From assembly GCA_023268595.1 (NCBI GenBank), contig JALQUD010000069.1, positions 1 to 5,553 on the forward strand: DNA of 5,553 nucleotides, written 5' to 3'. The stretch's first letter is position 1, and every line of letters starts with the position of its first letter. The position numbers and the translations under genes were made by a program. This document shows positions 1 through 3,878 of this stretch, one piece after another. The stretch comes from Candidatus Saccharimonadia bacterium. Its GTDB lineage: Bacteria; Patescibacteriota; Saccharimonadia; Saccharimonadales; UBA4665. The notes below the pieces were generated by a model, which had not been told where the DNA came from, ran no database searches, and saw nothing but the letters and a program-made list of their open reading frames with translations.

Positions 1-523
1 CACATGGGAATCCATCCAGGGATCCAAAGCTAAGCCTGCAGCGGTACAGGCCACCACAGCCAAACCGGCGGCGAGCGCCAAGCCGGCTGCAGCCAGCACG
101 CAGCCCAAGCTGCCAGCAAGCTGCATGACCAACACCAAGACTATCTGTATCGTCAAGGCCGAAGGTTCGCGCGGCACCCTGTACGCCGTTCAAAACAAGC
201 AGGTACTGCGTAGCATGCCGATCCGTACCGGCGACGGCCGTGGCGCCGAATGGGCTACCCGCGACGGGATTCAGAAAGTCGAATGGAAGAGTCCTAACCA
301 CAAATCCAAGGAATTCGATGGCGCACCGATGCCTTACTCCCTGTTCTTCAATGACCTCGGTGAAGCCGTCCACTTCTCGCAACTGTTCGCCAACACGCTC
401 AAGAACAACCCACGCGGCACCGGCTCCAGCCACGGCTGCGTCAATGTCGGCTCGATGACCGACGCCAAATGGCTCTATGACTGGTCACCGGTCGGCACCC
501 GTGTCGTCGTCACACACGGCTAG
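1..523 (+). CDS. L,D-transpeptidase (YkuD family), 3' part; 5' end outside window
   Basis: This is the C-terminal 173 residues of an L,D-transpeptidase, an exported cysteine enzyme that makes 3-3 peptidoglycan crosslinks or attaches proteins to the wall. The frame is open from base 2 without a stop, so the ATG at 125 is internal: the codons before it encode a low-complexity linker with three AKPAA units, typical of a wall-spanning spacer. The catalytic domain follows, with the signature SSHGCVNV; the nucleophile Cys codon is 437-439. An upstream AVHFS segment (His codon 371-373) and the block APMPYSLFF are also family-typical. The His is followed by Phe where many members have Gly. The protein ends shortly after the signature, as usual for a C-terminal YkuD domain. 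The signal peptide or anchor and any other N-terminal domain are not visible. msrA follows after 61 nt on the same strand. The family call is strong; the exact crosslinking role is inferred. Confidence 0.9.
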   Translation, partial: TWESIQGSKAKPAAVQATTAKPAASAKPAAASTQPKLPASCMTNTKTICIVKAEGSRGTLYAVQNKQVLRSMPIRTGDGRGAEWATRDGIQKVEWKSPNHKSKEFDGAPMPYSLFFNDLGEAVHFSQLFANTLKNNPRGTGSSHGCVNVGSMTDAKWLYDWSPVGTRVVVTHG

Positions 524-540
524 CCTGCAGCTCGGTCGGC

Positions 541-546
541 TATACT
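541..546 (+). promoter_or_regulatory. possible -10 box for msrA
   Basis: TATACT lies in the 61-nt gap between the transpeptidase stop and msrA, 38 nt before the msrA start. It matches a -10 hexamer at five of six positions. The expected -35 position (518-523, GGCTAG) does not resemble TTGACA, so this is a weak call. msrA could instead be read through from the transpeptidase gene, as no terminator is seen between them. Confidence 0.3.
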
Positions 547-584
547 ATCCTACGGCAGTCAGCTAAAACGACCAAGGAGATGCC

Positions 585-1082
585 ATGATAAAGACCGCAT
601 ATCTTGCCGGCGGCTGTTTCTGGGGATTGGAAGATCTATTCCGAGAGCAACCCGGCGTCGTCGACACCGAGGTCGGCTATACCGGCGGCGAGAACGACAA
701 TCCGACCTACGAATTCCATCCGGGCCACGCAGAGGCGCTCGCCATCAGTTACGACACGGATCAGACCGATTTCGCGCATCTGCTCGATTTCTTTTTCCGC
801 GTCCATAACCCGACCACGCTTAACCGCCAGGGTAACGATGTCGGTAGCTCCTATCGGTCAGCTATCTTTTACCAGGACGATGATGAACTCAACGCCGCCA
901 AAGATGTCATCGGTAAAGTCAACGCGTCGGACCTGTACGATGGCCAACCCGTCGTCACCAGCCTGGAAGCCTTCAAACGGTTTTGGAGCGCCGAGGATTA
1001 CCATCAGGACTACTTGCGTAAGAATCCTGGTGGCTATACATGCCACTTCGTACGCAGCCAGCAAAGCTTGCTCGAAACTTAA
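585..1082 (+). CDS. msrA: peptide-methionine (S)-S-oxide reductase MsrA
   Basis: MsrA reduces methionine-S-sulfoxide, free or in proteins, back to methionine, usually using thioredoxin; it is a cytoplasmic oxidative-damage repair enzyme. The 165-residue protein has the active-site motif GGCFWG with nucleophile Cys11 and neighbouring Phe12/Trp13. It also has GYTGG (32-36), Tyr42, the acid in GHAE (Glu50), and RQGNDVGSSYRSAIFY with Asp85 and Tyr90; these match the substrate-pocket residues known from E. coli MsrA. The only other cysteine, Cys153 in GGYTCH near the C-terminus, is the likely resolving residue. The loop between Tyr42 and GHAE is four residues shorter than in the E. coli enzyme. 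No MsrB domain is fused to it. The start is supported by AAGGAGA at 574-580, with the GGAG core 5 nt before the ATG. It ends 33 nt before a hairpin terminator. Confidence 0.96.
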   Translation: MIKTAYLAGGCFWGLEDLFREQPGVVDTEVGYTGGENDNPTYEFHPGHAEALAISYDTDQTDFAHLLDFFFRVHNPTTLNRQGNDVGSSYRSAIFYQDDDELNAAKDVIGKVNASDLYDGQPVVTSLEAFKRFWSAEDYHQDYLRKNPGGYTCHFVRSQQSLLET

Positions 1083-1115
1083 TGCCCCGCTGACACGTCG
1101 CGCTAATGCACAAAT

Positions 1116-1141
1116 AAAGCCCCCTCATATGAAGGGGCTTT
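1116..1141. terminator. bidirectional hairpin terminator between msrA and the csbD-lapA unit
   Basis: AAAGCCCC (1116-1123) pairs perfectly with GGGGCTTT (1134-1141). After one C/A mismatch, TC/GA pairs close an ATAT loop. It lies between convergent genes, 33 nt after the msrA stop and 37 nt beyond the lapA-like stop. On the minus strand the stem is followed by a T-rich tract (CTTTATTT); on the plus strand only CTTTCAC follows. It therefore probably serves both units, more efficiently for the minus-strand one. Confidence 0.75.
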
Positions 1142-1178
1142 CACGTAATGGCCAGTATTGATGCTACGTGGTTAGCGG

Positions 1179-1583
1179 CTACGGTTTCGAACTGTCCGAC
1201 CTAGAAACAGCGTTACGGTCTTCATCGTATACCGCTGAATCCGATTCAGCCATCCGGGCTGACCGCATGCGACGCCCTTTCATCTTTAGCTGCAAGATTC
1301 GCGCAGAGCCAATCAATAGCGTCAACAGAGCGCCGGCGACCGCTGAAAGTAGCATTGCTACCCCGAACGACATAGTGCCACTGGCGCCAAAGTAGGTTAT
1401 GCGCACCTGATTACTGTTCTGGAGTATGAACACTGCCAAAAGTATTAGGACAACCAGGAAAGCACCGAGTGCGACCCAGGTCGCGCCGATGCGGCTGTGC
1501 TCAGTAGAATTTTGGTCGTTCACACGGTTATGGTAAGCGTCATTACCAGCCTGTTGGCCGGCGGCCATCGTTGAAGTCGCCAT
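1179..1583 (-). CDS. LapA-domain (DUF1049-like) small membrane protein
   Basis: This 134-residue integral membrane protein has a polar N-terminus (1-33), a first membrane helix (about 35-54) and the junction LQNSNQVRITYFG (54-66). A second helix (about 71-92) and a strongly basic then acidic/serine-rich C-terminal tail follow. Helix, LQN..xV...FfG junction and second helix together are the hallmark of the LapA/DUF1049 domain, named after an E. coli lipopolysaccharide-assembly protein. In organisms without LPS its role is unknown, so no gene symbol is given. The helix pair and basic tail suggest both termini are cytoplasmic. The ATG at 1583 is only 2 nt after the CsbD-like stop and has no clear Shine-Dalgarno of its own, so translation is probably coupled to that gene. 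A second ATG at 1568 would shorten the protein by five residues and has no better ribosome site. Confidence 0.82.
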   Translation of the reverse strand: MATSTMAAGQQAGNDAYHNRVNDQNSTEHSRIGATWVALGAFLVVLILLAVFILQNSNQVRITYFGASGTMSFGVAMLLSAVAGALLTLLIGSARILQLKMKGRRMRSARMAESDSAVYDEDRNAVSRSDSSKP

Positions 1584-1585
1584 GG

Positions 1586-1783
1586 CTACTTACGCTCATT
1601 GTCACGGTGCATCATGTCATCTGCCTTATCGCTGAGCTTACGGCCAGCATCCTGGACTTTACCCTTCAGGTTTCCGGCCGTTTCCTGGGCCCGACCCTCG
1701 TTCTGCAACGACGTGTCGCCGGTCATCTTGCCGACTGCCTGCTTGAATTTACCGCTCATCTTATCAGAATTCATAGCCATCAT
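1586..1783 (-). CDS. CsbD-like small stress protein
   Basis: This small, highly charged hydrophilic protein (65 residues) has no membrane segment or cysteine. The segment KMSGKFKQAVGKMTGD (8-23) followed by E-rich and GNLKGKVQDAGRKLSDKADD (38-56) is the CsbD-family pattern (K.kGk.kq..Gk.tgD...e..G...e..G..k...g). In Bacillus subtilis csbD belongs to the general stress regulon; the biochemical role is unknown and the protein is thought to be largely unstructured. Three in-frame ATGs sit at 1783, 1780 and 1774. AAGGAG at 1787-1792 is 3 nt from the first, 6 nt from the second and 12 nt from the third, so 1780 is also a good candidate start. It is the first gene of a two-gene unit with the LapA-domain gene. 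The family call is good; a stress role here is inferred from the family alone. Confidence 0.85.
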   Translation of the reverse strand: MMAMNSDKMSGKFKQAVGKMTGDTSLQNEGRAQETAGNLKGKVQDAGRKLSDKADDMMHRDNERK

Positions 1784-1786
1784 AAG

Positions 1787-1794
1787 CTCCTTCC
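1787..1794 (-). promoter_or_regulatory. ribosome binding site of the CsbD-like gene
   Basis: Read on the minus strand this is GGAAGGAG, a strong Shine-Dalgarno. It lies just before two adjacent ATG codons and a third one six bases further on. Spacing is too short for the ATG at 1783 and normal for the ATG at 1780, leaving the true start uncertain by one residue. Confidence 0.75.
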
Positions 1795-1802
1795 GGTCAA
1801 TT

Positions 1803-1822
1803 AGTTAACATAACTTAATATA
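1803..1822 (-). promoter_or_regulatory. candidate promoter/operator of the csbD-lapA unit
   Basis: On the minus strand TATATT (1817-1822) is a plausible -10 box about 35 nt before the start codon. No recognisable TTGACA-like -35 lies 16-18 nt upstream of it. Just downstream is a perfect 5-3-5 inverted repeat, AGTTA-ACA-TAACT (1803-1815), overlapping the expected transcription start. It may be an operator or chance symmetry in AT-rich sequence. An alternative-sigma promoter cannot be judged from one sequence. Confidence 0.3.
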
Positions 1823-1868
1823 ACCGCCCCTGCATTTCTTGGCTGTGACGTTTTTCGCACCGCAGATA

Positions 1869-1881
1869 GTAATCAGATTAC
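1869..1881. promoter_or_regulatory. 13-bp perfect palindrome, candidate operator
   Basis: GTAATC-A-GATTAC is a perfect 6-1-6 inverted repeat. It ends 8 nt before the -10 box of the ASCH gene and covers its expected -35 position (1867-1872), which itself lacks a TTGACA-like sequence. This is typical spacing for a dimeric regulator. In the 119-nt divergent region it could also act on the csbD promoter. Regulator and function are unknown. Confidence 0.4.
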
Positions 1882-1889
1882 AGCTTGGT

Positions 1890-1895
1890 TATACT
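1890..1895 (+). promoter_or_regulatory. -10 box of the ASCH-domain gene; leaderless transcript likely
   Basis: TATACT lies exactly 7 nt before the ATG at 1903, so transcription would begin at or next to the start codon. There is no Shine-Dalgarno in the intervening TGACTGG. Both facts fit a leaderless mRNA. No good -35 hexamer is seen; the palindrome at 1869-1881 occupies that position. Confidence 0.5.
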
Positions 1896-1902
1896 TGACT
1901 GG

Positions 1903-2247
1903 ATGCGAGCCACCACTCACTACTTACATCTCGATGCCGACATATACCAGCTTGTAGCCAGTGGCAGCAAAACCGTGGAATCGCGACTGAACGACGAAAA
2001 GCGCCAACTGATCCAGGTTGGCGATATGATCATCTTCAAGGACAGAGGCAGCAACCACACACTCACGGCTTCGGTTACCGCGCTCGAACACTACGATACT
2101 TTCGAAGCGTTATTTGCCACCCGGCCAGCACGCGATTTTGGCGGACCGGATACCGAATGGCTACTTGGACAGGTCCACGGTTTCTACAGTCAGGAAGATA
2201 TCACGCGTTACGGCGTGCTCGGTATCGTGATCCGACTTCAAGATTAA
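1903..2247 (+). CDS. ASCH-domain (PUA-like) protein
   Basis: This small cytoplasmic protein of 114 residues consists of one ASCH domain, a PUA-like beta-barrel fold associated with RNA or nucleotide binding; a few members are known amidohydrolases or nucleases, but most have no assigned substrate. The signature GSKTVESRLNDEKR (21-34) is the ASCH hallmark (GxKxxExRlnd). It is followed by VGDMIIFK (39-46), a central beta segment TLTASVTALEHYDTFEAL, and a C-terminal YSQEDITRYGVLGIVIRL (95-112), the usual last helix and strand. I chose the ATG at 1903: an in-frame TTG at 1885 would add six residues, but it lies upstream of the TATACT -10 box (1890-1895). No Shine-Dalgarno precedes 1903, suggesting leaderless translation. 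The stop TAA (2245-2247) overlaps the stop of the convergent YdeI gene. The domain call is strong; the substrate is unknown. Confidence 0.88.
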   Translation: MRATTHYLHLDADIYQLVASGSKTVESRLNDEKRQLIQVGDMIIFKDRGSNHTLTASVTALEHYDTFEALFATRPARDFGGPDTEWLLGQVHGFYSQEDITRYGVLGIVIRLQD

Positions 2248-2816
2248 TGGGGCTTATGCCCCGCTTCCAGCATCGCCAAAAACTTTTCCATACGCCGCAA
2301 ACGCGTGGCTTCGGTCTTGGCAGTCTGCAAGTTCCACAGTATGGCATACCTATTGGTCTTATTGAGCGATTCAAAGGCCAGCTTGGTACTAGGACGGGAG
2401 TCCAATACGGTTTGGAAATAATCAGGAACTTTCATTTCGCTTGGCTTGTCATACGCCGCTTCCCAACGGCCATCGGATTTCGCACGTTCGACTTCCGCCA
2501 ATCCGGCTGGCATCATTTTTCCTGATTCGGTCAGGCGGGATATATATTCGATGTTGCGCTTTGACCATAGGCTACGTGGCCGTCTTGGCGTGAATTTCTG
2601 CAGATACGACACTTCGTCATACTTTTTTACCTGGCCATCAATCCATCCATAGCACAAGGCCTCGTCCAGAGCTTCGGCATAGTACACTGACGGCACCCCG
2701 GAAGCTTTCTTGTACATGCGCAACCATATGCCGTCCATACTGTGATGGTTGTCGTCCAACCATGCGCGCCAGGCGGCCGCATCGGCATATTCAAACGTTG
2801 GATATTCCGCTTTCAT
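2244..2816 (-). CDS. YdeI/OmpD-associated family protein
   Basis: This 190-residue soluble protein has no signal peptide or membrane helix. It carries the conserved family core EALCYGWIDG (52-61) and FTPRRPRSLWSKRN (75-88), then a helical region with ESGKMMPAGLAEVERAKSDGRWEAAYD and a C-terminal half rich in Arg/Lys, ending LRRMEKFLAMLEAG. The family (YdeI/OmpD-associated, sometimes labelled bacteriocin-protection protein) has no established enzymatic activity; genetic links in enterobacteria are to antimicrobial-peptide resistance. Length and motif order are normal, so the gene looks intact. Its start lies 9 nt after the stop of the VOC-protein gene, with GGAG only 2 nt before the ATG, so translation may partly depend on coupling. 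Its TAA shares the TTAA at 2244-2247 with the ASCH stop. Family membership is secure; the function is not. Confidence 0.87.
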   Translation of the reverse strand: MKAEYPTFEYADAAAWRAWLDDNHHSMDGIWLRMYKKASGVPSVYYAEALDEALCYGWIDGQVKKYDEVSYLQKFTPRRPRSLWSKRNIEYISRLTESGKMMPAGLAEVERAKSDGRWEAAYDKPSEMKVPDYFQTVLDSRPSTKLAFESLNKTNRYAILWNLQTAKTEATRLRRMEKFLAMLEAGHKPH

Positions 2817-2825
2817 AGCTCCATT

Positions 2826-3233
2826 CTAGCGCGGCGGTTGCAAGACAGCCAGGTTGTTGCCTGATGGATCGGCGAACCAGGCTATATCCGGCCCCATTCC
2901 GATCTTTAGCCCGCGGGCAATACCCTTCTTGTCCTGTGGCATCTCTTTCCAGTCATACTGTATCATCTCAACACCTTTCGCCACCAAGGCATCGACCGCT
3001 TCGTCGATGTCATCCACCGGAAAGCTGAGCACCGTGAACGTCGCCGGTTTATGGTCGGCCTTCTCATACATCAGCACATTGTGGCCGTTCTTAATATGCA
3101 GCTCCAGCATGCCGTACTCTTCCATTCCCGGCAGCCCGGCTATATCCATGCCAAGCACATCACCATAAAAACGCTTGGCCTCTTCGGCATTCTTTATCGA
3201 GAACCCACTGAACGCTTCCGTATCATGAAACAT
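2826..3233 (-). CDS. VOC-superfamily (glyoxalase/bleomycin-resistance-like) protein
   Basis: This 135-residue protein has the two beta-alpha-beta-beta-beta halves of a vicinal oxygen chelate fold. The first half runs from FSIKNAEEAKRFYGDVLGMDI (11-31) to LELHIKNGHNVLMYEK; the second contains FPVDDIDEAVDALVAKGVE (71-89) and ends in DIAWFADPSGNNLAVLQ (116-132). The DPSGN turn is characteristic. The glutamate ligand often found in the last strand after this turn is not evident (LAVLQ), so a metal-dependent glyoxalase I role is doubtful. The family also includes dioxygenases and drug- or metabolite-binding proteins, and the substrate is unknown. The start at 3233 was chosen because GGAGGT (3238-3243) is 4 nt upstream. 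An in-frame GTG at 3254 and ATG at 3245 would lie on or upstream of this ribosome site. Probable operon with the YdeI gene, 9 nt downstream. Confidence 0.88.
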   Translation of the reverse strand: MFHDTEAFSGFSIKNAEEAKRFYGDVLGMDIAGLPGMEEYGMLELHIKNGHNVLMYEKADHKPATFTVLSFPVDDIDEAVDALVAKGVEMIQYDWKEMPQDKKGIARGLKIGMGPDIAWFADPSGNNLAVLQPPR

Positions 3234-3237
3234 ACTG

Positions 3238-3243
3238 ACCTCC
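3238..3243 (-). promoter_or_regulatory. Shine-Dalgarno that fixes the VOC gene start
   Basis: GGAGGT on the minus strand, followed by CAGT and the ATG at 3233, is the best ribosome binding site in the window. It rules against the longer reading frame beginning at GTG 3254, because the site would then be inside the coding region and the GTG itself has no ribosome site. Confidence 0.8.
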
Positions 3244-3260
3244 ATCCATGTCACGTCAAA

Positions 3261-3308
3261 TAGTGTGCCACCATAGTAGTGTGCCGGTATATGACATCAC
3301 TGTGTGAT
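3261..3308 (-). promoter_or_regulatory. upstream region of the VOC-YdeI unit with direct repeat and palindrome
   Basis: TAGTGTGCC occurs twice (3261-3269 and 3277-3285, plus-strand reading), a 9-bp perfect direct repeat with a 16-bp period. A perfect 5-3-5 inverted repeat ATCAC-TGT-GTGAT follows at 3296-3308. A possible minus-strand -10, TACTAT at 3273-3278, lies between the repeat copies, but no convincing -35 is seen. The arrangement suggests a regulated promoter; the repeats could be chance. No terminator separates this region from the gene upstream (stop at 3336), so readthrough is possible. Confidence 0.35.
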
Positions 3309-3335
3309 ATTTTACGTGATCGGTGTTTTTACTGG

Positions 3336-3728
3336 TCAAGGAAACAGCGACTCATAGCGCGGATCACTGAAATCGTTACGGTCAATGACGGATCCTTTAG
3401 CTGCGTCGTCGTAATAATACTGCGGATTCTTGCAATAGATATCGGTGGCCCGCAGGTCGTCGGTCATTCGGTCGCATAGGAATTTCTGACGGATTTCGGC
3501 TTCAGTCAGCCGTGGCTGCTCCGGCATGGCGCCATCGCGTGGCGGGTTGGTCAGCTCTTGACCGGATCGGTTTCCGGGAGATTCCGGAGCCGGCTGCGAA
3601 GACCGGTCGGTTTTGTCGCCGGTGCGGGCCACCGTCCATACAGCCAAGCCGACAGCCAGTATCAGCAAGCTTACCGCCGATATGATGACCAGGCGTTTGG
3701 TGCCGGAGGGTTTCGTGGAGCCATTCAT
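3336..3728 (-). CDS. hypothetical membrane-anchored protein with two extracytoplasmic cysteines
   Basis: I do not recognise this 130-residue protein. It has a short basic N-terminus (KPSGTKR), one hydrophobic segment (about 13-34), and a Pro/Ser/Gly-rich linker (about 38-72). A small C-terminal domain begins with a predicted helix (PRLTEAEIRQKFLCDRMTDDLR, 72-93) and ends with DIYCKNPQYYYDDAA and a polar tail. Lysines and arginines precede the helix, so the C-terminus should lie outside the cytoplasm, where Cys85 and Cys99 could form a disulfide. The hydrophobic segment could be a signal anchor; there is no lipobox. No good Shine-Dalgarno precedes the ATG at 3728. TATCAT lies 7 nt before it, so the mRNA may be leaderless. 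It follows the terminator of the zinc-ribbon gene and is probably transcribed alone or reads through into the VOC-YdeI unit. The Pro-rich linker and anchor make it clearly protein-like. Confidence 0.75.
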   Translation of the reverse strand: MNGSTKPSGTKRLVIISAVSLLILAVGLAVWTVARTGDKTDRSSQPAPESPGNRSGQELTNPPRDGAMPEQPRLTEAEIRQKFLCDRMTDDLRATDIYCKNPQYYYDDAAKGSVIDRNDFSDPRYESLFP

Positions 3729-3735
3729 TATGCTT

Positions 3736-3741
3736 ATGATA
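3736..3741 (-). promoter_or_regulatory. possible -10 box for the anchored hypothetical gene
   Basis: TATCAT on the minus strand ends 7 nt before the start codon at 3728, which would place the transcription start at or near the ATG. This is the same geometry as at the ASCH gene. No -35 hexamer is evident, so the call is weak. Confidence 0.3.
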
Positions 3742-3797
3742 CCATTCCTGCGGCCTGGGGGGCTTTTAATTCAGGTACACATAAGACTCAGAGGAAA

Positions 3798-3857
3798 TAA
3801 AAAGCGCCGTATATTGCCGATGGTTGGATTACCATGGGAATATACGGCTGCTTTTTA
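3798..3857 (-). terminator. long Rho-independent terminator of the zinc-ribbon gene
   Basis: An 18-bp stem is interrupted by a single bulged base. Outer arms TAAAAAGC (3798-3805) and GCTTTTTA (3850-3857) pair; inner arms GCCGTATATT (3806-3815) and AATATACGGC (3839-3848) pair; T3849 is bulged. The 23-nt apical region contains a second small hairpin (ATGGT 3820-3824 with ACCAT 3831-3835). On the minus strand the stem ends in TTTTTATTT. It starts 21 nt past the stop of the gene ending at 3879 and before the next minus-strand gene. The A/T arms make it symmetric, but no plus-strand gene precedes it. Confidence 0.85.
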
Positions 3858-3878
3858 ACAGTCAGACTCAGATGGTGG

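Noticed and set aside
125..523. ATG at 125 as the true start of the transpeptidase
   Set aside because: The frame is open upstream to the window edge, encodes a typical Ala/Pro/Lys linker, and no ribosome site precedes 125; the gene is truncated by the window.
604..1161. 185-codon plus-strand ORF overlapping msrA
   Set aside because: It lies in another frame of a secure msrA, is rich in Arg/Thr/Ser without domain features, and runs through the terminator.
1571..1808. Plus-strand ORFs antisense to the CsbD-like gene
   Set aside because: They are the complement of a gene with a clear family match and ribosome site, and have no start signal.
1885..1902. TTG start extending the ASCH protein by six residues
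   Set aside because: It lies upstream of the TATACT -10 box, has no ribosome site, and the ASCH fold is complete from the ATG at 1903.
2157..2525. 122-codon plus-strand ORF across the ASCH-YdeI junction
   Set aside because: It overlaps two well-supported genes in other frames and has no family-like pattern or start signal.
3234..3254. GTG start at 3254 (or ATG 3245) for the VOC protein
   Set aside because: GGAGGT at 3238-3243 is ideally placed for the ATG at 3233, and the VOC fold begins right after it.
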